IMG/VR virus record: IMGVR_UViG_3300009104_000135
Coordinates: 1 to 21,709 of that record
Length of the DNA: 21,709 nt
Strand: one strand, 5' to 3'
DNA from: a virus
Numbering within the stretch: the stretch's first letter is position 1; the number at the start of each line of letters is the position of its first letter. A model generated the notes under the pieces. The model did no database searches and was not told the DNA's origin. It worked only from the letters and a program-made list of their open reading frames with translations. Shown here one piece after another: positions 10,001 to 16,748 of this stretch. A program made the position numbers and the translations under genes.

Positions 10001-13000
10001 TCAGCTAATTTACTACTTAAATTAGTCGCATGAGTAATCATTTTCGAAGTAAGTGCTCTAATATGCCTGTCACGAAGTACAGGATCAGTTAGATTCTTAT
10101 ACGAATTAATGATTTCTTCATGGTATTTAGCTAAACCTTTCCATTTTTTAGTATCACCTTCTAAAATTTCTTCATGAACATCAGCCATTGTTTTTTCGGC
10201 TTGTTCTTCTTTCTCAGCTCTTTTAGCTTTTTCAATCTTTCTATCAACCTGATCTTGCCAATATACTGTATCTTCTGGAAGAGCCTGTGGATCTGCTTTT
10301 GATTGTTCTAATTTTTTCTTTGTTTCATCAATAGATAATTTATCATGCTCTTCTTCGCTATCCTCAATAGAGCCAAATGTTTTACCCCCTTTACCATCAT
10401 CTTTAGGAGCATATTTTTTAATAAATTCATCAAATTTAGCTTGAACTAATTTTTGAGCTTTATCGCTCATATTACGCTGAGTTAGTGCTTGAAATTTTTC
10501 TAATATAGTACGAGGAGTTTCATCAGGGCGAACTCGAGGAATTAACTGGTCTACTGGAATAGTTTCAGTTAGACCTTTTATACGTACATGTACTTTTCCA
10601 TCTTTTAATAATCCAACAATTTCTTCAATTACATATCCTTGTGTATCTTGATTTTCTTGATTTTCATCATTTTTTAAATCAACTATATCACCAGGTCCGT
10701 AATCTGGGTGTTCTTCAATAGGGATATAATTAGGGTTATCTGCTTTATCAGACATTATTATTTCGTCTAAAATAACAGTAACTTCTGCATCAGTAATATC
10801 TTTTCCAGCATCTTTATTAATTTGAACATTAACTATATTTTCTTTCTTACCTTCAAGTTGAGTTGTTACTTTTTCTAATTGAAGTTTTTGATATTCTTTT
10901 TCAGCTTTTAATAAACTTGGTTTAGCTGTTTCTTCTAATATATTTCCAATTGTATTTATTTTTTCTTGTACTTTTTCCGTAGCTATAATTTTTTGAATAT
11001 CAGAAGATTTTTCATCAGCTTCAATTGTTTTAAGATCTTTTTCATATCCTTCAATTTCTTTATTTAATGCTTCCCCATATTGTGTATCTTTTACTTTAAT
11101 CGTAGCAGTATCTGATCGTCCTGCAAAAGTTTCTCTTATACTATTTTCTTTAGTAACAACTTGAGGTAAACGACTTTGTAATGTATCTAATTCTGAACCT
11201 GAAGTATTTAAATTTTCTTCTAAATCTGTTTTAATAGCATTTATCACATCGTCTACAGTGCCATTAGTTTGATTAGCTAAATCTTTATGTTTCTCAAATA
11301 ATTTTTTAATTTTAGGATTTTTTGTTTCTACTTTTAATTCACCACTTTTTGCATCAGTAGTAACATTAGGTAATTCAACTATAGCTGATTCAATTTCTAC
11401 AACTTCATTAGTTAGTTCTTCTAAACGCGCAAGATCTTTAGGATTAGTATCCTTTTCAAATTTTTCAATTCTTTTAATTTGTTCTTCTATTGCAGTTTTT
11501 TTCTTTTTTAATCCATCTTTTAATTGTTGTTCATTTGATGGACTAAGAATTTTTTTAGTAACAGCTGTTGTTACATTTGCTGCAGCAAACGTTGGTGCTA
11601 ATGATAGAGATCCAAGTCCTTCCATTAATGCGCCCTTATATGTTGCTCTCCAATCAACTGTTTCTTTGGGTAGTTGTCCCTCAATAACTACTTCTCCACC
11701 ACCTTGAAGAGCTTCACCAGCCATACCACTTCCTATATCAACAACTTTACCTCCAATTTTACCTAAAATTTTAATATCAGGAGGAGTAGTTTCTCCTATC
11801 TTTTTAGCTATTTTTCGAATCCATTGCACATGTCCGCCAGGAGGACCTTTACCAACTACTTTATCTAAGTAACCCAAACTTATTTTTTGAGTAACTACTT
11901 TTAATGCCATCCAATTTTCAATAGAATTTTGAACTTCTGGTGTGTAATTTTCTTCCCCATGCTTTTCAATCCATGCTGCTTTAGCACGTTGAGATTCATC
12001 TCTAATAAAAGTAGCTAATGTGGCACTTTGTGTAAATAATCCTCCAGAAACTAAAGCTAAAGAATATGCAGCACTGCCTAATCCTTCTTTAGCATAAGCT
12101 GCTTTATGACTTTTTAACATTTCCCAAACAGCAGCAAGTTCACCATCTTTATCAGCAATTAAATCATAAATTGATTGACTTGCTTGAAATCCAGCATCAT
12201 TTGTTGGAAAGAGATCTCTCCATTTATCCGCATATTCTGTAATAAGTTTTCTTTGTTCTTTATTTTCATCAGCTTCTTTTTGTAATTTAGAAAGTACTCC
12301 AAATTTTGGATCGTTTTTAAATTGTTCTTGAGCAGTAGTTAAAGTTTTACTAGTAAGAATGGATCTAAACATTTTAACATCTGCGGGTGTAAGATCAGTT
12401 TCTGGCTTATTAAGTAATTTTTGACTTTGTTTTAATCTATTATAATTATTAACTTTTCCTTGTAGACTTTGTTCTCCAACAACAACACCTGCAACATATG
12501 AATCAAGACCACCAATACTTCCTATTAAATAGTTCTTAACATCACCAATAGACCATTCTTCATAAGCACCTATAGCTTGCTTTGCTGAATCGCGTTGAAA
12601 ACGAGTAGCATAATAAGTTGCTTCTTTTTCAGTTAAATTACTTACTATTCGCCCATTAAGATAAGCAGTCCACGTACCATCTTCATGTCCTACAACATTA
12701 GATCCTTTATGAACAACAATCGGAGATTTATTCTCCATACTCGGTGCTTCAACTAATTCAAGAATATTGCGTTTTAAAGTTGGATCAACATCTAAATTCA
12801 TGATTGCATTACGTTGTGCACTCTGCTCAGTAGGAACTACTAATGCTTCATAATCCACTCCAGATGGCGCTGGAAGTAAATCAGGATCTGTTTTACGTCC
12901 TGAGACTATAGCTAAAGTATCTCCTGCTTTGTCCATACCTTCTAATGCTTCATCTGGAGCTTTAGATGCACCTTTAACTAATGCATCTTTTGCATCAACC

Positions 13001-14772
13001 CATTTTTCTTTATCAGATAGTATTTCTTTAGATTTACTTATTCCTTTTACAAAATTATTTTTTGCATCAACTAATTTATTACCAAGTTCTTTAGCTATTT
13101 TAATATCAGCTAAAACATCTTTTGTTATTACTGTAGCGGTGCCTTTAACTTTAGCAACTCCTGTATCCAGAAGTTCATCTGCTTTATTAATTATGTCATT
13201 ACCAAATGCTTCTAATTGATCAAATACTTTAGCAGTATCAGCAGTAGAAGGAAGATCAGGAAGTTGATTTGTAATTGATTCAATAGCATTTTTGGCACCT
13301 TTTAATGCTAAATTTGGAGATTGTGAAACACCACTAACAAAAGCATCTTTTGCTTTAACTAATGTATCGCCAAGTTTTGTAATTTCTTGACTAACTTTTT
13401 CTACACCTGCTTCTAATTGATTAAGTACTACTGATTCTTTTTTAAGAGGAGGCTTATGTTCTTTAAGATGAGGTAATAATGGATCTGTAGCAATTTTAGC
13501 TAATTCACTATCTGGTGAAATATCATCCGCAATAGTTTCAGGCGGGAATACAGTTATAGATTCATCTTTCGGTGTAGGTTCATCTACTGCTACCGGTGTA
13601 GGAATATTGGCTGTTACACTATCAAGACTAGCATCTAAATTTTGCGGACCTTGATCTATAGGACCCGTATCTAATTCATTAGTAGATACAGGAGCTTCTA
13701 CTGGAGGTGTAGCAGACTCTTGGCTAACGCCCGAGTCTGCTACTTGTTCAATAGGTTCTTCAAGAATTAGTTCCTGTCCAGGTTGTATCTCTGTTTCGTG
13801 ACCTACAGTTTGTGGGTTGAGACGTTGTAGTTCTTCTAATGATATACCTTGTCGTTGAGCAATCTCAGATAATGTATCACCTGCCTGGATTACATATGGT
13901 TGTCCAGGTTCAGTCTCTTCATCAGCTGGGGCATGAGCACCTATAATACCTTGTGCTTGCTGATTATACTCTAATTTAGCTTGTTCATAGGTAGTCCCAG
14001 CAGGAAGATTTAAACTAGATAATTGATGAGCTTCATCTACAATTGTTGGATTATTTAAATAGTAATTTGTAACATCTGTATTACTACCATTTTCATGGCT
14101 AATCATAGCTTTAATTATTGTAGGTAAATCTTTTTCAGTTACAATTTCTTTTCCATCTACACTATTTTTTAAATGATCATAATATGCTTGAGTATTATTT
14201 TCAGATGGAGGTGCATATTTATTAACCATTTCCAATAAATTTCCATCAAATTCTTTCATCTTTGCTCGCATATCTACAAACATAGCTCTAACACCCATTT
14301 GAGGGGTATCAAAATCTACAAAAGGTGTAGGTCTATCATTTCCATAAGTTTCTCCAGTTTCACCTGCATATCCTTGTCCTTTTTGTATATTACCTGGGTT
14401 ATTATGAATATTAGTTGGTACGGATGGTTCATTAAACGTAACATTTCCAAATTCACCCGTAGATAAAGCATCATTTTGGTTTAAGGGAACTTCAGGGTTT
14501 GTTTCAACAACTGTACCTGTTACTGGATTAAAACCAGGGGGAGGCAAAGGTCTATTAACACCTAAAACTTGTTTAGCTTGAAGTAGTGCTTTAGTAGTAG
14601 CAACATTTTCTTGTGATTTACTTTTAGCAAAGGCTAATCGAGCTTTAGCCATTGCAAGTTCAGATGTTTTTGTAGGAGGGGGAGGAGCTACTGCAGCTCC
14701 ATTCATAGGTTGATCAGGAGCTGTGGAGTTTGTTAGTTGTTGTATAATTTCTTCATTGGTTGGTTGAGCCAT
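1024..14772 (-). CDS. Giant virion protein (4582 aa): lysozyme-like + LysM + N4/T7-type virion RNA polymerase + HExxH peptidase
   Basis: One uninterrupted 4582-residue frame, the last gene of the late operon. Domains in order: lysozyme-like about 121-235; LysM 293-337; Pro/Thr/Glu-rich linker about 340-450; short helical repeats 467-605; hydrophobic Gly/Ala-rich helices about 896-1070; coiled coil about 1080-1310; small SH3-like beta segment about 1355-1415; coiled coil about 1764-1818 plus acidic linker; single-subunit RNA polymerase about 1855-3260; HELLH at 3515-3519; C-terminal helical module with TDFMGRY at 4451-4457. I found no cysteine. The inferred role is an internal virion protein, ejected with the DNA, that penetrates the cell wall and then transcribes early genes like N4 gp50 (about 3500 aa). 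The 35-nt gap after the 643-aa gene lacks a clear Shine-Dalgarno, unlike the other late genes. The RNA polymerase identity is strong; the peptidase and lysozyme activities are inferred from motifs. Confidence 0.92.
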   Translation of the reverse strand: MAQPTNEEIIQQLTNSTAPDQPMNGAAVAPPPPTKTSELAMAKARLAFAKSKSQENVATTKALLQAKQVLGVNRPLPPPGFNPVTGTVVETNPEVPLNQNDALSTGEFGNVTFNEPSVPTNIHNNPGNIQKGQGYAGETGETYGNDRPTPFVDFDTPQMGVRAMFVDMRAKMKEFDGNLLEMVNKYAPPSENNTQAYYDHLKNSVDGKEIVTEKDLPTIIKAMISHENGSNTDVTNYYLNNPTIVDEAHQLSSLNLPAGTTYEQAKLEYNQQAQGIIGAHAPADEETEPGQPYVIQAGDTLSEIAQRQGISLEELQRLNPQTVGHETEIQPGQELILEEPIEQVADSGVSQESATPPVEAPVSTNELDTGPIDQGPQNLDASLDSVTANIPTPVAVDEPTPKDESITVFPPETIADDISPDSELAKIATDPLLPHLKEHKPPLKKESVVLNQLEAGVEKVSQEITKLGDTLVKAKDAFVSGVSQSPNLALKGAKNAIESITNQLPDLPSTADTAKVFDQLEAFGNDIINKADELLDTGVAKVKGTATVITKDVLADIKIAKELGNKLVDAKNNFVKGISKSKEILSDKEKWVDAKDALVKGASKAPDEALEGMDKAGDTLAIVSGRKTDPDLLPAPSGVDYEALVVPTEQSAQRNAIMNLDVDPTLKRNILELVEAPSMENKSPIVVHKGSNVVGHEDGTWTAYLNGRIVSNLTEKEATYYATRFQRDSAKQAIGAYEEWSIGDVKNYLIGSIGGLDSYVAGVVVGEQSLQGKVNNYNRLKQSQKLLNKPETDLTPADVKMFRSILTSKTLTTAQEQFKNDPKFGVLSKLQKEADENKEQRKLITEYADKWRDLFPTNDAGFQASQSIYDLIADKDGELAAVWEMLKSHKAAYAKEGLGSAAYSLALVSGGLFTQSATLATFIRDESQRAKAAWIEKHGEENYTPEVQNSIENWMALKVVTQKISLGYLDKVVGKGPPGGHVQWIRKIAKKIGETTPPDIKILGKIGGKVVDIGSGMAGEALQGGGEVVIEGQLPKETVDWRATYKGALMEGLGSLSLAPTFAAANVTTAVTKKILSPSNEQQLKDGLKKKKTAIEEQIKRIEKFEKDTNPKDLARLEELTNEVVEIESAIVELPNVTTDAKSGELKVETKNPKIKKLFEKHKDLANQTNGTVDDVINAIKTDLEENLNTSGSELDTLQSRLPQVVTKENSIRETFAGRSDTATIKVKDTQYGEALNKEIEGYEKDLKTIEADEKSSDIQKIIATEKVQEKINTIGNILEETAKPSLLKAEKEYQKLQLEKVTTQLEGKKENIVNVQINKDAGKDITDAEVTVILDEIIMSDKADNPNYIPIEEHPDYGPGDIVDLKNDENQENQDTQGYVIEEIVGLLKDGKVHVRIKGLTETIPVDQLIPRVRPDETPRTILEKFQALTQRNMSDKAQKLVQAKFDEFIKKYAPKDDGKGGKTFGSIEDSEEEHDKLSIDETKKKLEQSKADPQALPEDTVYWQDQVDRKIEKAKRAEKEEQAEKTMADVHEEILEGDTKKWKGLAKYHEEIINSYKNLTDPVLRDRHIRALTSKMITHATNLSSKLAEFKRAKGMIPNLASGMGAVVVGSIDEKSPRGVRKMNYKTVSMPLTEADAKAQAKANGTEYKEGQSFESRKNNGQFVTLITDKTHKFKNFTINKSDGLINNLEGEVKYGKLIMGTVQGYKKTSMAQAAANQEIKIKAKQNVYDTLVKLRGGMSRVVEEVTDEQREDIKIDEAVDEASTLENQLKEAETELKTTVDAFNELGEDDENKKILRDKIDELKTTIAGLKSRIAESKTDEPAGDDTRTEDQAPEESTKSPDEPAPDVRETTKDEEGKPGEQLEFSFAGKNFIESATLVYQTAIKAVSKDNLDKALGLVGKKFTDLVNIGKRVKEGGIHTLSDADIETPKALTKALINLGLDSKSAKILSNRYTKFAARFRETLYHPIVKGNTVVLLDRDENAEEPVKYGGAQLKVISIKGDKAKVQGPGVEGGNAFTVKLADLQDTTNYAIRQPLSLLYREDTKNPDNQQGILPNQVIFSMMIGAMTWRQRTSDNNVFGDSDYKMEAFLYNNTQKLSSNEKAELQKLGYSYNDVARQIGYDISQMLHLSPAKASGELTQEGIDIYYEHLIPALGMAAIETAQGNDSEAYFIKDVHKWAFEEAHEEGRVYNNNPPGSKADKDGLGYRQLKVNEDKPPSEEGLAAVKDLTTKLNLDIQSNAGPLQNPRDIRTDVPGTFGDVPQEVQRLLKKLHKVEWSKSQPMDIVSDLFEDHSDVLEQVMGIEELYEKDANGEYVYVLDKDGERKVDKNGEPIKKGRWHEYDMESKAASNRDKLASLKRLVEANDRNELEKFYFTYSLQNHHRIMQEGKINPQGSKVDRFLLKSWEPKTYNEKNLWKFELAVAQNFGSDIDKQTYGDSKTYFNDLVNNSNVLAAVHAYQKLTKARNLVESTKLKKANKTKHKNALAAKKAAAKEFADALSIVKSSEDTGGGNMSLLQGIAGLAQYMKVSPSKSAKLGFRKTINKSFESDIVMEIDGISNGFAMNVMQFPMWKNMPEMLAKIATYFGDDTEHDTEAPDTYQTLAEYVQEAMGDGTMEMNKENSIPYNYIVDNNWKDDYNPLSTYRKRKNKYKVYVDSKEKDMLQALIRRDEVYEKRRKSKAIARWYYNRENKKAPEWTRRNAKTNKLMTDAEVAAEDKEFENEINIDRDIDASFIDNMLPGPERTAAFKELNKVRKLHGLPPVKPHKSGPGVTRATSAQEAAYRKLLDDKEKEQDRKQAKANAEFLSDYNRLNGALDVLFPDFKQDDGALRSVVKYPFIIHMYGGGIDRISKDVTKDIISEIYSQIGIMQQTYNDSKPAADETRAFFEEYRLTSVGEDLEAEADRADDYRYKIGAFINALDKLGAFNQDNQGTKKVVTKQEFAEAIRNGTSLNKYLNDNYLHANISTTIAPRFDHGLNAMLEPTKEARDTVVQMGGVLHGTFMVHFKRAYAEKLEEVGRSSLTKHELTKMIKDTKSNLIKLFPQYKGPLSTIDENGNTEGFIDLSKTENVSVLNDKIGVPENVDKMSSKELINFVEENVDDLTENAKTRLIKIINFKKDIPEEIQLDLVSSLQGRNKLADERIEYRTAKQDKNGKYDSNISQTHNTFPQQLRFIEPGVSALIRQIINMDSVLLTQTMNGDSNINVDGKRWVGDLNVLMLHDAFMASPEQLSTISAAYGQLFLHYNRTHSVIEQTYEQVQRVLGITAQMGEDFEKEVEDYIEDEFFDNKNRDEAKITLPDLLDNFERVKDEVLEARRKLEELASENGGLNESLQMFMQKPEGQSQDQVLREAMLAAAEESVNNRERNPVAKKEIAETFTRTYEEHQTSFDFFTEEDKQELKSLLADKGKTYDTRDMGDITRNKVKTLFNDFVELSGNYYNNAEEEANHTDSLNRVLDILSKGFDSTAGIQLTYEQIEGITQGTYSEAKERVTVSASRNAPRIRNGQSPQEVYTHELLHAMTSIAIDQSPLVRQRIERLYSNVQNTLELTYGKGQGYKVFLPPGTGPTRLATAAEIVMAKKQYEHAFHAKEEVRLHEFMAYANTNASLSNFMKSNSIAQRTGLYERMLDMIKNIVDTVREVLGQRVYRPENDLQLSEAIAITEQLVAIQNKHKSKAEQIQSKTYKTLDASDQIIRNFANKAFKRYERAVVKSTEEGKPSFESADPGLKIATGLIALPYIYFGEDNTVTEARNHWMEKMNYSMRGLLKEFGDGVLNEKMIEQLLQSKGNISKQRQLAETFQIDWFNGNKQDGIKSIWKSVDPTKRHAMSVETREALTNVMLRSDISQLITANLDLNSPAGMKKIIGLIGKDKNSIRARKQLQRDILRRLGVTADSAAIQYADELGYWQMTGLTERLADSRSNAYSIALDYLSNPTEERVGLLDAYATISALGHIDTQDAHLIKDLAKNEFKADSQQNGIISIMQAHINFKAKSRKDLFDGDPTQMMKGYIVERMDNLTDIQIGTPEQKEEFEERGYTESVKLSKIATNQTHYIMYINRDKPEVKDVSGIMSTTNTRNQGTTLTEILSLNPAYQVGNTGRPDMFAIRAKLKQFKQHQNKLAKKLGFDDRFKFRPLFDQNNKIVDYRIMMNHEDTKNYIKPDLEFQNVFAHMHSNLVDRKNTIINDKETVHLLVHEQENLYKTYPNQFINILDPASAYHDRYRKLPRPVREYIQEFAVNGEFMVRIDIIDKVFGYKQKDITQHKVFENNKHPLAERVAGLSHYAIKETVGYGKNRVVLAIPKVIFLNMMSNVTQLMMRKIPPSYIFNKLIEGLSEYKRYSKDALEMRKLQYEIDTKKLPDNSAEAQQVKRLKVRIEGNKIHKMNEAGVDSLIIEDLNAAQMDGYWNRMSRLLFKGELKNIGDKIPRSVQTVAHTLFWTKESIPYQYSKQVVQMTDFMGRYVMMEHSQNVLGKSFKEALHEALEAFVLFDESLIAPLEMIDALGATSFLSYWLRNQRAVKRLVTTNPSSVAISAVIQELTGMPTLGNVNSAWMGGDFLPNVFQTDDLFDEANNITLFEVLSDLKNF
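3913..4335 (-). other. Domain: HExxH zinc-metallopeptidase-like (residues about 3480-3620)
   Basis: YTHELLHAMT contains HELLH (His3515, Glu3516, His3519). It is preceded by a TVSASRNAPRIRN-type stretch and followed 78 residues after the first His by RLHEFMAY, where Glu3597 could be the third zinc ligand (gluzincin-like). Similar zincin domains are known in large phage and plasmid polyvalent proteins. Possible roles are self-processing of the giant chain or cleavage of a host protein. Activity is not established. Confidence 0.65.
4993..9210 (-). other. Domain: single-subunit (T7/N4-type) virion RNA polymerase (residues about 1855-3260)
   Basis: Motifs in order: Arg2386 in QNHHR, followed 8 residues later by NPQG at 2394-2397, the same spacing as T7 RNAP R425 and its NPQG. 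Motif A is EIDGISNGF with catalytic Asp2558. Motif B is RSVVKYPFIIHMYGG with Arg2833, Lys2837 and Tyr2845, exactly the +4/+8 spacing of T7 R627/K631/Y639. Motif C is LMLHDAF with catalytic Asp3223. Motif A-B and B-C distances (275 and 390 residues) are larger than in T7 (90 and 185), so there are insertions, including a strongly basic stretch around 2647-2710. The first motif lacks the usual Thr/Asp and Gly of T/DxxGR. No multisubunit-type DFDID motif is present. Confidence 0.9.
12958..13374 (-). repeat. Imperfect protein repeats in the giant protein (residues about 467-605)
   Basis: Three related segments occur at residues 467-485 (LGDTLVKAKDAFVSGVSQS), 563-581 (LGNKLVDAKNNFVKGISKS) and 587-605 (SDKEKWVDAKDALVKGASKA). 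They share V-x-A-K-x-x-h-V-x-G-x-S. The second and third are offset by 24 residues, the first and second by 96. They are amphipathic helices, likely a spacer between the cell-wall module and the rest of the protein. DNA identity between copies is only partial. Confidence 0.6.
13762..13896 (-). other. Domain: LysM peptidoglycan-binding (giant protein residues 293-337)
   Basis: This is a canonical 45-residue LysM: the opening strand and turn YVIQAGDTLSEIAQRQGIS, the L-E-E-L-Q-R-L-N-P helix, and the closing IQPGQELIL strand. LysM binds N-acetylglucosamine-containing glycans. It directly follows the lysozyme-like domain, consistent with targeting that domain to the cell wall. Confidence 0.93.
14068..14412 (-). 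other. Domain: lysozyme/lytic-transglycosylase-like (giant protein residues about 121-235)
   Basis: Residues 123-129 read HNNPGNI, followed by F-x-D-x-D-T-P and G-V-R-A-M around 151-163, then YAPPSENNTQAY at 186-197 and ISHENGS near 224-230. This order (NNPGNI, a G-x-R-A helix, APP-x-E-N-x-T-x-Y) is the pattern of the peptidoglycan-hydrolase-like domain found in many phage structural proteins (PRD1 P5-annotated type). It would locally open the cell wall during genome entry. The catalytic residue is not proven; Glu191 or Glu227 are candidates. Confidence 0.7.
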
Positions 14773-14807
14773 GGGGTATCTTTACTTATATGAGAATTCA
14801 TAGAAAA

Positions 14808-16739
14808 TTACTGATTTAAAATTCTTGCTTTAATGGTAAGGCGATCATATTTACTAGAATTAGGATCGTTTGGATCAGTAGGAATTGGTTTTAATTTTGG
14901 AAATTTACTTCCAAGAAGAGGAATATCAGGTATAGCTCTTTGGGCTCTACCTATAAAAGTATCCTTATCATATTTTCCTAAACCTTGAGCTCTCGCATCT
15001 AAAAGTCTTCCTTCAGCAAATGTAGCAAAGTTTAAAATTCCTTTTCCTACATTTACTGTTCCATCTTGATTTTTCTTAATAGATTTATGAGCATCAGGAA
15101 GTGCTCTAACAAATAGTTGTAATAAATCATAATCTGAAGTATCAGACATTTCTTGATAAGCATCTAATGTCTTAAATACTATATCTTTACTATCTAATCC
15201 TGTTCTATTAGAATCTTCATCTATTCCTGCATTTCCTATAATTGCTTTAGAAGCAGCTAATCTAAATGCTGCTAATGTTTCAGGATTTCTTGCTGGAAGA
15301 AATTCACCCTGATCATTTTTAAAAAATTGTCGTAATCGTCCCATAATGTGAGAAGATTCTTGTGCTACTCTATTAACATCATTAGCTGTATATCCACTTC
15401 CTTCATAATTTTCTTTTCGAAATTTATCACTTAACCTTTCAGCTATATATACTTCTGGGCTTGTTTGCGCCATTCTAAATAAAGCTTTATGTTGTTGTGA
15501 TTTATATTCTTCAGCTTGTTCCATAAAATCAGCTGTTATATTTGCCCTAGAAGCTGCTATTTTACTACCTTGAGAAATAGCAAAACCTAATTCTTGATCT
15601 GCTTTTATAACTTTAGCAACTTGTGGATCTAACAAACGATCTGGTAAGTTAGGATATTTTTTACGATATACTTCTTTTATATCGTTTGTGAGGCGAGAAG
15701 CCTGCATTGGAGTTATTACTGGATTTGTTTGATAGGGTACATTTTTACCATATGAAGAGTTTTGGAATATAGACGCAGGATTTACATTAGAACGATCTAA
15801 TGCTAATTCTATATTTTTATTAAATACATCAGCTTCTGGTCCAGTTATGTTATTTGCTTGTAAGAAATTTAAAGTCTTATTTACTTCAGCATCGACTAAA
15901 TCAGGATCTTGTGAACTAATAGCTGCTGCTATAGCTGCACTACGTTCTTTTAATCGAATACCTTGAGTAGTTTCGCCTGCTTCAAGTTTAGTTTGTCGAT
16001 CAAAATTTTGTCCCCATTGAGATTTACTTAATAAATCTTTAGCTCTTTTATCAAATACTGATTTATCACGTATACCAGTCCATTCGTTTTCTAACTTATC
16101 TGAGATAGTACTAACAGCTCTATTGTATGCTGCTGTACCAAAATTATCTGGATTAGTCATATCCACGCCTACTCCTAAAGCAGCTTGGATAGTATCAGGA
16201 CTTACACTAATATCAGCAGTACCAAATTCTTGAGCATAAATGTCAGTAATTACTTTATCAGGAGTTCCGGTGGCAAGATTACGTTGATGTAGTTCTTCTA
16301 CTTTTGCTTTGTATTCAACTGTCCCAGGAGTAAATTCTGCAAGTTCTCCAAGTTCTTTTTTCATTGTTTCTTTATTTTGCCAATTTTCTAGTACATCACG
16401 ATTAGCTAAATCTTTAGTAAGATTACTAATTTTTGTAGATTCACGATTTAATAGATTTTGAAGCTGTTGATTTCCTGCTTTAGCAGCTAATCCTCGATCT
16501 GCAAATCCACCAACATTCTCTAATACATTTTGAACTTCATCTGGAGTTTGAGCTTTAGATAGAGCTAAATCAATATCAGCATCAGCAGCATGCCCTACAG
16601 CACCAAGCGCTGCTTTAGCATCTGCTAATTGTCCTTCACGAAGTTTTTGTTGATCACTATATCCTTTACGTAAATTATCTAGTAAAGTGTTATCTCGTTT
16701 TCTAAGTACTGATGATATATTTCCTTTTAATACGGACAT
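14808..16739 (-). CDS. Large helical internal virion (ejection) protein, N4 gp51/T7 gp15 position (643 aa)
   Basis: I do not recognise a named domain. The protein is predicted to be almost entirely alpha-helical and polar, rich in Ala, Gln, Asp and Lys, with no signal peptide, membrane span or cysteine. The N-terminal ~130 residues look like amphipathic helices, and the C-terminus is basic and Pro-containing (LGSKFPKLKPIPTDPNDPN). A good Shine-Dalgarno (AAGGGG, 5 nt before ATG) supports the start. It sits between a 211-aa protein and the giant vRNAP-containing protein, the place of N4 gene 51 and of T7 gene 15, whose product is a large helical ejection protein. The role as an internal/ejection protein is inferred from position and composition, not from sequence homology that I can demonstrate. 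Confidence 0.75.
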   Translation of the reverse strand: MSVLKGNISSVLRKRDNTLLDNLRKGYSDQQKLREGQLADAKAALGAVGHAADADIDLALSKAQTPDEVQNVLENVGGFADRGLAAKAGNQQLQNLLNRESTKISNLTKDLANRDVLENWQNKETMKKELGELAEFTPGTVEYKAKVEELHQRNLATGTPDKVITDIYAQEFGTADISVSPDTIQAALGVGVDMTNPDNFGTAAYNRAVSTISDKLENEWTGIRDKSVFDKRAKDLLSKSQWGQNFDRQTKLEAGETTQGIRLKERSAAIAAAISSQDPDLVDAEVNKTLNFLQANNITGPEADVFNKNIELALDRSNVNPASIFQNSSYGKNVPYQTNPVITPMQASRLTNDIKEVYRKKYPNLPDRLLDPQVAKVIKADQELGFAISQGSKIAASRANITADFMEQAEEYKSQQHKALFRMAQTSPEVYIAERLSDKFRKENYEGSGYTANDVNRVAQESSHIMGRLRQFFKNDQGEFLPARNPETLAAFRLAASKAIIGNAGIDEDSNRTGLDSKDIVFKTLDAYQEMSDTSDYDLLQLFVRALPDAHKSIKKNQDGTVNVGKGILNFATFAEGRLLDARAQGLGKYDKDTFIGRAQRAIPDIPLLGSKFPKLKPIPTDPNDPNSSKYDRLTIKARILNQ

Positions 16740-16748
16740 GCTAGCCCC

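Noticed and set aside
12929-13219. 96-aa plus-strand frame opposite the helical repeats
   Set aside because: Antisense shadow of the Ala/Lys/Asp-rich repeat region; no ribosome binding site noticed. The 103-aa frame at 6398-6709 and the 105-aa frame at 17729-18046 are rejected for the same reason.
1024-14772. Giant protein as a crAss-like phage RNA polymerase
   Set aside because: crAss-like enzymes are of the double-psi-barrel type with a DFDID-like motif. I found no such motif, whereas T7-type motifs A, B and C are all present with matching spacing.
14780-14796. CATATAAGTA on the minus strand before the giant gene, resembling a T4-type late promoter (TATAAATA)
   Set aside because: It is a single imperfect match in A+T-rich DNA and the motif is not repeated before the other late genes, so no promoter is called.
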